Part shown: positions 23,677-32,364 of the stretch, one piece after another
How positions within the stretch are numbered: the stretch's first letter is position 1
Layout: the number at the start of each line of letters is the position of its first letter
Source: Oxalobacteraceae bacterium AB_14
Lineage (GTDB): Bacteria > Pseudomonadota > Gammaproteobacteria > Burkholderiales > Burkholderiaceae_D
DNA: 64,000 nt
Direction: 5' to 3'
Assembly (NCBI GenBank): GCA_000381565.1
Contig: KB906725.1
Coordinates: forward strand, 1,753,731 to 1,817,730
Notes under the pieces: model-generated
What the model was told of the DNA's origin: nothing
The model's input: the letters and a program-made list of their open reading frames with translations, nothing else
Database searches by the model: none
Position numbers and translations under genes: made by a program

Positions 23677-24648
23677 ATGCTCCGTAGTTTCCGTCGTATC
23701 GTGCTTTCCTGTGTCTGCGCCGTCACCGCCATCGGCAGCGCGCAGGCCAACGTAGTGGTGGTACTTAACTCGCGCGACGCCACTGTGCAGCTGCTGGACC
23801 AGGACACGTACAAGGACTTGTCCACCTTCCCGGTCGGCAAAGAGCCGCACCACCTGATGTCGACCCCGGATAACAAATCCCTGATCGTGGCCAGCTCGGT
23901 GGGCAACGAGCTGATCTTCCTCGATCCGAAAAGCGGCCAGGTCCAGCGCACCATCAAGGACATCCTCGACCCCTACCAGATCGGCTTCTCGCCGGACCAG
24001 AAGTGGTTCGTGTCGAACTCGCTGCGCCTGGACCGCGTCGACCTCTACAAATACGACGGCGCCAGCCTGACCCTGGCCAAGCGCATCCCGCTGGCCAAGC
24101 TGCCCAGCCACATGGCCTTCAACGGCGCCAGCAACATGGTGTTCATCACCCAGCAGGGCAGCGACCAGATCAGCGCCATCGACCTCGCCACGCAGACGCT
24201 GAAGTGGACCATGTCGGTCGGCAAGCTGCCGGCCGGTATCGCCATGACGCCCGACGACAAGTACCTGCTGGTCGGCATCATGGGCAGCGACTACGTCGAA
24301 GTGATCGACTGGAAAGCCCAGAAGACCGTCAAGCGCATCAAGACCGGCCAGGGCGCGCACAACTTCCGCTCGGCCGGCGACGGCCGCTACACCTATGTGT
24401 CGAACCGGGTGTCGAACTCGATTAACATCATCGACCAGAAGACGCTGGAAAACGTCGGCCAGATCAATGTCCCCGGCGGCCCGGACTGCATGGAGATCAC
24501 CGCCGACGGCAAGACCATGTGGGTCACGCTACGCTGGATCAAGAAAGTGGCCGTGATCGACGTCGCCAGCCGCAAGGTGACCAGGCTGATTCCGGTGGGA
24601 CGCTCGCCGCACGGCGTGTTCTTCTTCAACTCGGCCCGGCGCATGTAA
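23677..24648 (+). CDS. Exported YVTN-type beta-propeller protein
   Basis: 323 aa. A signal peptide (about 1-24, ending SAQA) is followed by six to seven blades with recurring patterns such as PHHLMSTPDNKSLIVAS, LPSHMAFNGASNMVFIT, LPAGIAMTPDDKYLLVG and SPHGVFFFNS. Propellers of this kind serve as periplasmic interaction or binding scaffolds; no catalytic residues are evident. Its stop overlaps the next gene's start (TAATG), so it is the first gene of a coupled four-gene operon. Confidence 0.85.
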   Translation: MLRSFRRIVLSCVCAVTAIGSAQANVVVVLNSRDATVQLLDQDTYKDLSTFPVGKEPHHLMSTPDNKSLIVASSVGNELIFLDPKSGQVQRTIKDILDPYQIGFSPDQKWFVSNSLRLDRVDLYKYDGASLTLAKRIPLAKLPSHMAFNGASNMVFITQQGSDQISAIDLATQTLKWTMSVGKLPAGIAMTPDDKYLLVGIMGSDYVEVIDWKAQKTVKRIKTGQGAHNFRSAGDGRYTYVSNRVSNSINIIDQKTLENVGQINVPGGPDCMEITADGKTMWVTLRWIKKVAVIDVASRKVTRLIPVGRSPHGVFFFNSARRM

Positions 24649-25619
24649 TGAGAGCCGCCACCGCCCTGGCTGTGCTGGCGCTGGCGGCTACGCCGGCGGC
24701 GCAGGCCGCCGACAGCGCCAAGGCGGCCAGCGCGAGCAATAGCGACGCGCGCGCGCTCAACGACGCCGCCCGCGCCGCCAACGCCCACGCCCGCAGCCTC
24801 AACGGACCGGCGCGGCGCGCGGCCGAAGCCAAGGCGGCCGGCATCGCCGCGGCCGGCGCCGGCGCCAAGCCGCAAGCGGCCCTGCTGCGCCACAGCGCCT
24901 GCAAGGGCACCATCTACCTGACCTTCGACACCGGCAGCCAGTCCCAGGCCGCGCTGATCGCCGACACGCTCAACCGCCACCAGATCAAGGCCACCTTCTT
25001 CCTGGCCAACGAGAAAACCGTCAACGGCGACTACTCGCTGGACCCGTCGTGGTCGGCCTACTGGAAGGCGCGCGTGGCCGAAGGGCATGCTATCGGTTCG
25101 CACACCTTCGACCACGACGTGCTGGTCAAGGACGGCGCCGGCGGCGCCATCGAGGTCAAGCCCGGTTTCGGCGCGCACGCCGGCAAGCTGCGGTCCTTGA
25201 CGCCGGCGCAGTATTGCGAGGAAATCAAACGCGTCGACCAGCGCTTCGTCGAACTGACCGGCAAGCATCTCGATCCGATCTGGCGCGCGCCGGCCGGCCG
25301 CACCTCGCCGCGCACCCTGGCGGCGGCGCAAGCCTGCGGCTACGCGCACGTGGGCTGGGCGCCGGCCGGCTTCGCCGGCGACGAGCTCTCCAGCACCGCC
25401 TACCCGAACGCGGTATTGTTGCAGAAGTCCCTGCGCGACTTGCGCGACGGCGACATCTTCATCGCCCACATGGGCATCTGGTCGCGCAAGGATGCGTGGG
25501 CGCCGGCCAACCTGGAGCCGCTGATCAGCGGCCTGGAGCAGAAGGGCTATTGCTTCGCCACGCTGCGCGAGCACCCCGGCTATCTGTCGCAGTTCAAGCC
25601 GAATCTGAAACACCCATGA
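24648..25619 (+). CDS. Exported polysaccharide deacetylase (NodB homology)
   Basis: 323 aa. Signal peptide (1-21), an Ala-rich linker to about 80, then the NodB domain. Motif 1 is TFDTG (92-96), so the second metal-binding Asp of TFDDG is Thr. Motif 2 is SHTFDHD (His152, His156) and motif 3 WRAPAGRTS. It would remove N- or O-acetyl groups from a cell-wall or capsular glycan in the periplasm. The start overlaps the propeller stop, and the stop overlaps the next ATG (ATGA). The altered motif 1 occurs in a NodB subfamily, but activity should not be assumed. Confidence 0.85.
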   Translation: MRAATALAVLALAATPAAQAADSAKAASASNSDARALNDAARAANAHARSLNGPARRAAEAKAAGIAAAGAGAKPQAALLRHSACKGTIYLTFDTGSQSQAALIADTLNRHQIKATFFLANEKTVNGDYSLDPSWSAYWKARVAEGHAIGSHTFDHDVLVKDGAGGAIEVKPGFGAHAGKLRSLTPAQYCEEIKRVDQRFVELTGKHLDPIWRAPAGRTSPRTLAAAQACGYAHVGWAPAGFAGDELSSTAYPNAVLLQKSLRDLRDGDIFIAHMGIWSRKDAWAPANLEPLISGLEQKGYCFATLREHPGYLSQFKPNLKHP

Positions 25620-26611
25620 TGCAATTATTTTCCGACTGGCTGGGCGTGGCCCAAGGCTGCTTGTTCGAGACGGTGATACAGCCGCTGGTGTTCCAGCTCG
25701 GCTTCGGCGAATTTGTCGAGGAAGCGTTCGAGGGCACCGAGTGGCTGCTGATCGGCGTGCTGGAGCTGCTGCTGCTGTTCCTGGTGCTGCGTCCGCTGGA
25801 GGCGAAGATCCCGGTACACCAGTTCACCGACCCGCACGCCCGCCGCACCGACTTCCTCTACACCGTGCTGCACCGCGCCGGCCTGTTCCCGCTGCTGATC
25901 TTCTTCACGCTCGATCCGCTGATGGACAGCGTGGCGGCGATGCTGCGCTTCGAGAGCTTCCGGCCGTTCAACCTGGAATCGCTGTGGCCCGGCATCAGCC
26001 CGCTGGGCAGCTTCGTGGTCTACTTCGTGGTGCTGGACTACTTCGATTACTGGTACCACCGCGCCTCGCACCAGTTCAACTGGTGGTGGGGCCTGCACGG
26101 CCTGCACCACAGCCAGCAGAACATGAACCTGTGGAGCGACAACCGCAACCACCTGCTCGACGACCTGCTGCGCGACGCCTACATGGGCGTGATCGCGCTG
26201 TGCATCGGCGTCGAGCCGGCGCAGTACGTGATGCTGGTGTCGGTGTCGCGCATCCTGCAAAGCCTGCAGCACGCCAACGTGCGCATCCACTTCGGCCGCG
26301 TCGGCGAATGGCTGCTGGTGTCGCCGCGCTACCACCGCATGCACCACGCCATCGGCGTCGGCCATGAATCGCGCGGCAAGGGCATGCTGGGCGGCTGCAA
26401 TTTCGCGGTGCTGCTGCCGGTCTGGGATATCATTTTCCGCACCGCCAATTTCACCCCGGAGTTCGTCGCCACCGGCATCCGCGACCAGCTGCCGCGGACC
26501 GACGAACAGGGCGTGGTCGCGCCGGGCCGCGAATACGGCAGGGGCTTCTGGGCGCAGCAATGGCTGGGCCTGCAACGCATGGTTGAATACGCACGCAAGG
26601 ATGTGGTCTGA
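25616..26611 (+). CDS. Sterol desaturase / fatty acid hydroxylase family membrane enzyme
   Basis: 331 aa with several transmembrane helices. It carries the di-iron His clusters HRASH (148-152), HGLHH (161-165) and HRMHH (240-244), plus isolated His179 and His219. Members hydroxylate or desaturate lipids or sterol-like substrates using O2. In this organism a membrane lipid or hopanoid-like substrate is possible but not shown. It is translationally coupled to the deacetylase gene before it and to the EI24 gene after it (TGATG). Confidence 0.88.
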   Translation: MMQLFSDWLGVAQGCLFETVIQPLVFQLGFGEFVEEAFEGTEWLLIGVLELLLLFLVLRPLEAKIPVHQFTDPHARRTDFLYTVLHRAGLFPLLIFFTLDPLMDSVAAMLRFESFRPFNLESLWPGISPLGSFVVYFVVLDYFDYWYHRASHQFNWWWGLHGLHHSQQNMNLWSDNRNHLLDDLLRDAYMGVIALCIGVEPAQYVMLVSVSRILQSLQHANVRIHFGRVGEWLLVSPRYHRMHHAIGVGHESRGKGMLGGCNFAVLLPVWDIIFRTANFTPEFVATGIRDQLPRTDEQGVVAPGREYGRGFWAQQWLGLQRMVEYARKDVV

Positions 26612-27507
26612 TGAGCTATGTAATCCGTTCCTGGGGCCGCGCCTTCCTGTCGCAATGGCACGGCAAGATGCTGGCGATGAGCCTGGCGCCCTTCCTGCTG
26701 GCGGTCGGCGTGTGGGCCGTGGCGCTGTACTTCTGCCTGCAGCCGCTGATCGACTACGTGCACGCGCAATTCGCCGAGCACAATCTGTTCGCGCCGGCCG
26801 GCAACCTGCTCACCTCGCTGGGGCTGGCCGTGCTGAAGACCGTGATGCCGCCGCTGATCGCCATGCTGCTGTTGCTGCCGCTGATGATACTGACCGCGCT
26901 GATCTTCATCGGCGTGATCGCCATGCCGCTGATCGGCCGCCACGTCGGCCTGCGCCACTATCCGCAGCTGGAGCAGCGCAAGGGCGGCAGCCTGGCCGGC
27001 AGCGCCGTCACCGCGCTGGGCGGCATGGCGATCTTCATCGGCCTGTGGATACTGACCCTGCCGCTGTACTTCTTCCCGCCGCTGGCCATCGTCGTGCAGG
27101 CGCTGCTGTGGGGCTGGCTGACCTGCCGCGTGATGGTGTACGACGCCCTGGCCGACTACGCCTCGCCCGAGGAACGGCGCCAGATCCTGGCCGAACACCG
27201 CTGGCGCTTGCTGGCGATCGGCGTGGTCTCCGGCGCGGCCGGCGCCTTGCCGGGCGCGATCTGGCTCGGCGGCACCGTGCTGGCGGTGGTGTTCTTCCCC
27301 TTCCTGGCGGCGGCGTCGATCTGGCTGTACGTGCTGATTTTTATCTTCACCGGCCTGTGGTTTGCGTATTATTGTCTCGATGCGCTGGCGCGCCTGCGCG
27401 CCCAGGCCGCAACCGTCATCCCCGCGCAAGCGGGGAACCATGCTGAGTCTCTTATACCAGCTCAGCATGGACCGCAGCGGCGGACCGTCCCACCTACGCG
27501 GGAATGA
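26611..27507 (+). CDS. EI24-domain membrane protein with repeat-derived C-terminus
   Basis: 298 aa, multi-pass. It shows LAPFLLAVGVWAVALY, LLLPLMILTALIFIGVIAMPLI, a CysZ/EI24-like core and FIFTGLWFAYYCLDALARLRA. The natural protein probably ends near residue 268: the last 30 residues (TVIPAQAGNHAESLIPAQHG and onwards) are translated from a palindromic GTCATCCCCGCG-type repeat at 27415-27508, which also supplies the TGA stop. EI24/CysZ relatives include sulfate transporters, but no transport role is shown here. Last gene of the coupled operon that starts at 23677. Confidence 0.8.
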   Translation: MSYVIRSWGRAFLSQWHGKMLAMSLAPFLLAVGVWAVALYFCLQPLIDYVHAQFAEHNLFAPAGNLLTSLGLAVLKTVMPPLIAMLLLLPLMILTALIFIGVIAMPLIGRHVGLRHYPQLEQRKGGSLAGSAVTALGGMAIFIGLWILTLPLYFFPPLAIVVQALLWGWLTCRVMVYDALADYASPEERRQILAEHRWRLLAIGVVSGAAGALPGAIWLGGTVLAVVFFPFLAAASIWLYVLIFIFTGLWFAYYCLDALARLRAQAATVIPAQAGNHAESLIPAQHGPQRRTVPPTRE

Positions 27508-27508
27508 C
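27415..27508. repeat. GTCATTCCCGCG-type palindromic repeat, copy 1
   Basis: About 94 bp with outer arms GTCATCCCCGCG and CGCGGGAATGAC and an inner inverted pair (ATGCTGAG/CTCAGCAT). It overlaps the end of the EI24 frame. Four related copies occur in the window. Confidence 0.8.
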
Positions 27509-27543
27509 GCGGAAGTGGTTGTTTATTGAATTAAAGGGTAATT

Positions 27544-28329
27544 ATGGCCATTGGTCTCATCATCATCGGCGACGAAATCCTGTCCGGCAGGCGCGTCGAC
27601 CAGCATTTTCCCAAGGTTGTGCAGATGCTGGCGGCGCGCGGCCTGCAGCTGAACTGGGCCGAAATCCTGGCCGACGATCCCGGGCGCATCACCGCCACGC
27701 TCAAGCGCACCTTCGCCGGCGACGACATCGTGTTCTGCTGCGGCGGCATCGGCGCCACGCCGGACGACCACACCCGCCTGGCCGCCGCCAACGCGCTGGG
27801 CCTGCCGCTGGTCATGCATGAACAGGGCAAGATCAACATCCAGCAGCGCATCCTGCAAATGGGCCAGGACGCCGGCCAGGACGTGGACCTGAACTCCGAC
27901 GAAAACCTGCACCGCCTGAAGATGGCCGAGTTCGCGCAGGGCGCGGCGCTGATTCCTAACCCGTACAACAACATTGCCGGTTTCGCTTTGCACAAGCATT
28001 ATTTCGTGCCGGGCTTCCCGGTGATGGCGTGGCCGATGATCGAGTGGGTGCTGGACCACCACTACGCCGACCTGTTCAACCGCGAGCCGCGCCTGGAACA
28101 GTCCGTGCTGGTGTACGAAGCGGCCGAATCGGCGCTGACGCCGCTGATGGTGGCGCTCGAAGCGCAGTTCCCGCGGGTGAAGGTATTCAGCCTGCCGAGC
28201 GTGGGCGACGCGCACACGCGCCGCCACATCGAACTGGGGGTCAAAGGCGAAGCGGCCCAGACAGCCACAGCGTTTATTCAATTGTGCTCGGAACTCAAGA
28301 AGCTCAATGTAGAGTTCAGCAACACTTAG
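27544..28329 (+). CDS. MoaB/CinA N-terminal-like (MoCF_biosynth) protein
   Basis: 261 aa. The molybdopterin-binding-fold motifs are GLIIIGDEILSGRRVDQHF, WAEILADDPGRITATL and FCCGGIGATPDDHTR. The domain resembles the first half of CinA (damage/competence-inducible family); the deamidase domain is absent. The C-terminal part (PRLEQSVLVYEAAESALTPLM) is usual for stand-alone homologues. It is cytoplasmic, with a nucleotide-sugar or nicotinamide-type substrate unproven. It starts 36 bp after the palindromic repeat, which probably separates it from the operon. Confidence 0.85.
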   Translation: MAIGLIIIGDEILSGRRVDQHFPKVVQMLAARGLQLNWAEILADDPGRITATLKRTFAGDDIVFCCGGIGATPDDHTRLAAANALGLPLVMHEQGKINIQQRILQMGQDAGQDVDLNSDENLHRLKMAEFAQGAALIPNPYNNIAGFALHKHYFVPGFPVMAWPMIEWVLDHHYADLFNREPRLEQSVLVYEAAESALTPLMVALEAQFPRVKVFSLPSVGDAHTRRHIELGVKGEAAQTATAFIQLCSELKKLNVEFSNT

Positions 28330-28355
28330 TGTCACACTGTTATCAGAAGGGCCGG

Positions 28356-28395
28356 AACGGCGTACTTTCCGCGGAAAGTGCGCCGTTGTTTTTTT
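28356..28395 (+). terminator. Terminator after the CinA-like gene
   Basis: AACGGCG-ACTTTCC and GGAAAGT-CGCCGTT form a stem of about 14 bp with one mismatch and a 2-nt loop, followed by eight T. Confidence 0.85.
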
Positions 28396-28521
28396 GCGAA
28401 AAACAAACGGCGCAGTAAAATTATTCTGTGTCCGCGCCGGTTCGCACCCCTCTGATGTGGTGCAATGGAAGCTCGCAAGTCCGAGTAAGTTTTACTGAAA
28501 CAGCTGACCGGTTTGAATCAT

Positions 28522-31500
28522 ATGTTAAGCAATCGTCGTTTCCGCCGGCCCCGTCTTGTTGTGCGCGCAGTGCGCAAATTGCGCGCAGGCGCAGCAGCGT
28601 TAGGCTATCGCCGTAGCCGGCACCTGCGTGTCGTGCCGCCACTTACTCCCGAGCAAACCGAAGCGCATCTGGCCCAGGCCCAGATGGACGCGCCGCCGCC
28701 CACCACGCCGCCGAAAAGCAAGCGCTCGCGCAACGCCTTGCTGCTGGTGCTGCTGGTCGGCCTGTCGTTCGCGGTCTACTGGGGCGTGCAGGAAACCCGC
28801 ACCTCCAGCATGCAGGCGCGCATCTTCACCGACCTGGCCGGCAAGATGACCTACAAGATGGAGCCGGGCGCCAGCAAGTCGATCCGCTTCCCGAAGGACA
28901 GCCCGTACGACGAGCGGCTCGGCTACGCCGGCCTGCCGGACTACCTGGGCAAGCTGAGCGCGCGCGACTACCAGGTCAGCGCGCAGGCGCGCATCTCGCC
29001 CAAGATGGCCGAGCTGGCCGACATGGGCGTGTTCGCCACCTACCGCGAAAAGACCAAGACCGGCCTGACCATCTACGATTGCCGCGCGCAGCAGCTGTTT
29101 GCCGCCAGCTATCCTGAGCGCGTCTACAACAAGTTCGAGCAGGCGCCGATGGCGCTGATCAACAGCCTGCTGTTCATCGAAAACCGCGAGCTGCTCGACA
29201 CCAAGTACCCGACCCGCAATCCCGCCGTCGAGTGGGACCGGCTGGGCAAGGCCGTGATTGAAAAAAGCGTGACCTCGGTCGCCGGCGGCCATCGCGCGCC
29301 GGGCGGCAGCACGCTGGCCACGCAGATCGAAAAATACCGCCACTCGCCCGAAGGGCGCACCGGCTCCATGAAGGACAAGCTGCAGCAGATGGTCTCGGCC
29401 AGCCTGCGCTCCTACCAGGACGGGCCGGACACCACCAAGGCGCGCCGCCGCATCGTCATTGACTACCTGAACACGGTGCCGCTGTCGGCCAAGCCCGGCT
29501 ACGGCGAAGTGAACGGCATCGGCGACGGCATGTGGGTCTGGTACGGCCGCAGCTTCCCGGACTTCAACCGCCTGATGGCCGGCAACCTCGACCAGCCGGA
29601 TGCGGAAACCGCGCTGACCTTCAAGGAGGCGCTGAGCCTGATGATCGCGCAACGCCGTCCGAGCCACTACCTGGGCGCCGGCACGGCCGACCTGGAAGTG
29701 CTGGCCAACAGCCACCTGCGCATCCTGGCGCAGGACGGCGTGATCACGCCGGCCATGCGCGACATGGCCTTGCAGCAGACACTGCATCCGGCCACCGGCA
29801 GCGGCCTGGAGTCGGCGCCGGCGATGACGTTTGTCTCGCGCAAGGCGTCGAACGCGATCCGCAACCACCTGGCCAACCTGCTGGGCGACAACCGCATGTA
29901 CAACCTGGACCGACTCGACCTGAACGTGGTCAGCACGCTCGACGCGCAGGTCCAGACCGCCGTCACCCAAGTGCTGCGCGACCTGCGCGACCCGGAGAAG
30001 GCCAAGGCCGCCGGCCTGACCGGCAAGGGCATGCTGGGCAACGGCGATCCGGCCAACGTGGTGTACAGCTTCACCTTGCTGGAGAAGGGCGAGCAGAACA
30101 ATCTGCTGCGCCTGCAGACGGATAACTTCGACCAGCCGCTCGACATCAACGAAGGCGCCAAGCTGGACCTGGGCTCGACCGCCAAGCTGCGCACCTTGGT
30201 CACCTACCTCGACATCGTCGACATGCTGCACAAGAAGTACGGCGGCATGGACGCGGCCGCGCTGGGCAAGGTCAAGGTCGATCCGCAGGACAAGCTTTCG
30301 CAGTGGGCGCTGGAGTACTTCAAGGACTTGCCCTTGGAGAAGGGCGGGCGCGAGCTGACACCGATGCTGAACGCGGCCATGGAGCGCAAGTATTCGGGCA
30401 ATCCGGGCGAGGGCTTCTTCACCGGCGGCGGCCTGCACCACTTCGGCAACTTCTCGAAGGAGGACAACGGCAAGATCCTGACCGTGACCGAGGCGCTGCG
30501 CCACTCGACCAACCTGGTGTTCGTGCGCCTGATGCGCGACGTCGCCAAGTACTATATGTTCCAGACGCCGGGTTCGTCGGCGTCGCTGCTGGCCGACGCC
30601 GACGATCCGCGCCGCGCGCAATACCTGGCGCGCTTCGCGGACAAGGAGGGCAAGGAGTTCCTGGGGCGCTTCTACGCCAAGTACAAGGGCAAGCCGGAGT
30701 CCGAGCTGGACAAGATCCTGCTGGCCAATATCCGCAGCACGCCGGTGCGGCTGGCGGTGATCCACCGCACCGTTTATCCGGGCGCCAGCCTGCAGCAGTT
30801 CGCCGCCTTCCTGAAGGACAACCTGCCGTCGCAGAACGAGGTGCCGGAGGAGCGCGTGGCCAAGCTGTACGACCAGTACGCGATCGACAAGTGGTCGCTG
30901 GCCGATCGCGGCTACCTGGCCAGCGTGCATCCGCTGGAGCTGTGGATGGCGGCTTATATGCGGCAGCATCCCGGCGCGACGCTGTCGCAGATGACGGCGG
31001 CCAGCGAGCAGGAGCGGCAGGAGGTCTATCAGTGGCTGTTCAAGACCCACCACAAGCATGCGCAGGACAAGCGCATCGTCGGCCTGATCGAGGTGGAAGG
31101 CTTCATGGAAATCCACAAGCAATGGAAGAAGATGGGCTATCCGTTCGACTCCCTGGTGCCATCGTATGCGACCACGCTGGGCGCGTCGGCCGACCGGCCG
31201 GCGGCGCTGGCCGAGCTGATGGGGATTATCGTCAACGGCGGTGTGCGCAAGAGCACCCAGCGTATCAGTTCGCTGCACTTCGCCGAGGGCACGCCGTATG
31301 AAACCATCGTGACCAAGGCCTCTACCACCGCCAACGAGCAGGTGCTGTCGCCGGAGGTGGCGCGCGTGGTGGCCGACGCGATCCGCGGCGTGGTGTCGGA
31401 CGGCACCGCCAAGCGGGCGCGCATGGCCTTCCTCGGTTCGGACGGCAAGGTGATCCCGGTCGGCGGCAAGACCGGCACCGGCGACCAGCGCTTCGACGTG

Positions 31501-31803
31501 TATGGCGGCGGCGGCCGCCTGATCGAGTCGCGCTATGTGAACCGTACGGCGACGTTCGTGTTCAACATCGGCGAGCGTTTCTTCGGTTCGATGACGGCCT
31601 ACGTGCACGGGCCGGAATCGAAGAACTACGATTTCACCAGCGCGCTGCCGGTGCAGCTGCTGGTGGTGCTGGCGCCCAACCTGATGCCGCTGATCGAGCC
31701 GCATCCGATCGCCAAGCCGGGGGCGACGCCGCCGGTGATCGTCAAGACCGGCGGCAACGCCACGGCGGCGGTGACGCCGCCCCTCCAGGCCTGCGGCGGC
31801 TAA
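28522..31803 (+). CDS. Divergent bifunctional penicillin-binding protein (class A-like)
   Basis: 1093 aa from the ATG at 28522 (three codons inside the longest frame). A cytoplasmic basic/proline-rich N-tail precedes a transmembrane helix at about 71-88. The GT51 region is divergent: FIENRELLDTK replaces the EDxxFxxHxG block, then GGSTLATQIEKY and RRRIVIDYLN. The transpeptidase motifs are STAK (S552), SxN in RHSTNLV and KTG near 983. It should polymerise and cross-link peptidoglycan from the inner membrane. Large insertions (570-900) set it apart from PBP1a/b. No binding site is visible upstream, so the start is uncertain. Confidence 0.82.
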   Translation: MLSNRRFRRPRLVVRAVRKLRAGAAALGYRRSRHLRVVPPLTPEQTEAHLAQAQMDAPPPTTPPKSKRSRNALLLVLLVGLSFAVYWGVQETRTSSMQARIFTDLAGKMTYKMEPGASKSIRFPKDSPYDERLGYAGLPDYLGKLSARDYQVSAQARISPKMAELADMGVFATYREKTKTGLTIYDCRAQQLFAASYPERVYNKFEQAPMALINSLLFIENRELLDTKYPTRNPAVEWDRLGKAVIEKSVTSVAGGHRAPGGSTLATQIEKYRHSPEGRTGSMKDKLQQMVSASLRSYQDGPDTTKARRRIVIDYLNTVPLSAKPGYGEVNGIGDGMWVWYGRSFPDFNRLMAGNLDQPDAETALTFKEALSLMIAQRRPSHYLGAGTADLEVLANSHLRILAQDGVITPAMRDMALQQTLHPATGSGLESAPAMTFVSRKASNAIRNHLANLLGDNRMYNLDRLDLNVVSTLDAQVQTAVTQVLRDLRDPEKAKAAGLTGKGMLGNGDPANVVYSFTLLEKGEQNNLLRLQTDNFDQPLDINEGAKLDLGSTAKLRTLVTYLDIVDMLHKKYGGMDAAALGKVKVDPQDKLSQWALEYFKDLPLEKGGRELTPMLNAAMERKYSGNPGEGFFTGGGLHHFGNFSKEDNGKILTVTEALRHSTNLVFVRLMRDVAKYYMFQTPGSSASLLADADDPRRAQYLARFADKEGKEFLGRFYAKYKGKPESELDKILLANIRSTPVRLAVIHRTVYPGASLQQFAAFLKDNLPSQNEVPEERVAKLYDQYAIDKWSLADRGYLASVHPLELWMAAYMRQHPGATLSQMTAASEQERQEVYQWLFKTHHKHAQDKRIVGLIEVEGFMEIHKQWKKMGYPFDSLVPSYATTLGASADRPAALAELMGIIVNGGVRKSTQRISSLHFAEGTPYETIVTKASTTANEQVLSPEVARVVADAIRGVVSDGTAKRARMAFLGSDGKVIPVGGKTGTGDQRFDVYGGGGRLIESRYVNRTATFVFNIGERFFGSMTAYVHGPESKNYDFTSALPVQLLVVLAPNLMPLIEPHPIAKPGATPPVIVKTGGNATAAVTPPLQACGG

Positions 31804-31841
31804 ACACCTACACACCGGGGTCAGGTCTGACATTCGGACAT

Positions 31842-31875
31842 GAGCTCAACCGTAACGGCCGTTACGGTTGGGCTC
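31842..31875. repeat. 34-bp palindrome, near-perfect
   Basis: Two 17-bp arms meet without spacer: GAGCTCAACCGTAACGG and CCGTTACGGTTGGGCTC, with one mismatch. It lies inside the segment bounded by inverted GGGGTCAGGTCTGAC copies (31817-31831 and 32316-32330), upstream of the IS110 relic. Confidence 0.7.
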
Positions 31876-32007
31876 GTGTTCGATTGAATGTAAGGGACGT
31901 CGCCGTCCCGTGACCTGCGGTGCAGCATCAACCATCGGTTTTCATGGCCTAACGAAGCGGCGAATCCTAGCCATTATGAGAGCGGGAAGTCATGAGTACT
32001 TAGCACC

Positions 32008-32315
32008 GTGGCCGCCGACGCGGCACGCGACATCAAATTCGTCGGTATCGACTTTGCCAAGAGTGTTTTTGCGGTCCATGCTTGCCGCTCAAGGCGACGA
32101 CGGTGCGGCGCAACGCATGCCGCGCCTGCGAAACCCTGCCGGTGTGGGTGCGGCGCACGGTCAACGACCTGCTCGCCCATATTACGGTGCTCGACGAGCG
32201 CATCGATCAATACGACGCTCGCATCAAACAGATCGCCCTCGCGGACGATGCCGGCCAAAGATCGATGCAATTGCTTGGCATCGGCCAAGCCACCGCCAAG
32301 GCGCTGACCATTGTG
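32008..32315 (+). pseudogene. IS110/IS1111 transposase remnant
   Basis: One frame reads DIKFVGIDFAKSVFAVHA, the start of the IS110 DEDD domain. A second frame continues ETLPVWVRRTVNDLLAHITVLDERIDQYDARIKQ and then MQLLGIGQATAKAL, the beginning of the Transposase_20 region. A frameshift or deletion removes the middle of the catalytic domain, and the rest of the C-terminal half is missing at the inverted repeat. The gene cannot make an active transposase. Confidence 0.75.
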
Positions 32316-32364
32316 GTCAGACTTGACCCCAGGTTGATTTGTGGGCAATGTATCAGCCCTTGAC

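Larger units (their letters stand above)
31817..32330. mobile_element. IS110-family relic bounded by short inverted repeats
   Basis: GGGGTCAGGTCTGAC (31817-31831) and its near-perfect inverse GTCAGACTTGACCCC (32316-32330; 14 of 15) delimit 514 bp. The segment holds a 34-bp palindrome and a broken transposase fragment. The inverted ends may be a dispersed repeat recruited by, or left from, rearrangement; IS110 elements themselves usually lack long terminal repeats. Confidence 0.5.

Noticed and set aside
28600..31833. A 1077-residue reverse-strand reading frame
   Set aside because: Antisense to the PBP gene, with low-complexity Arg/His/Val/Leu composition and no start signal; explained by codon bias.
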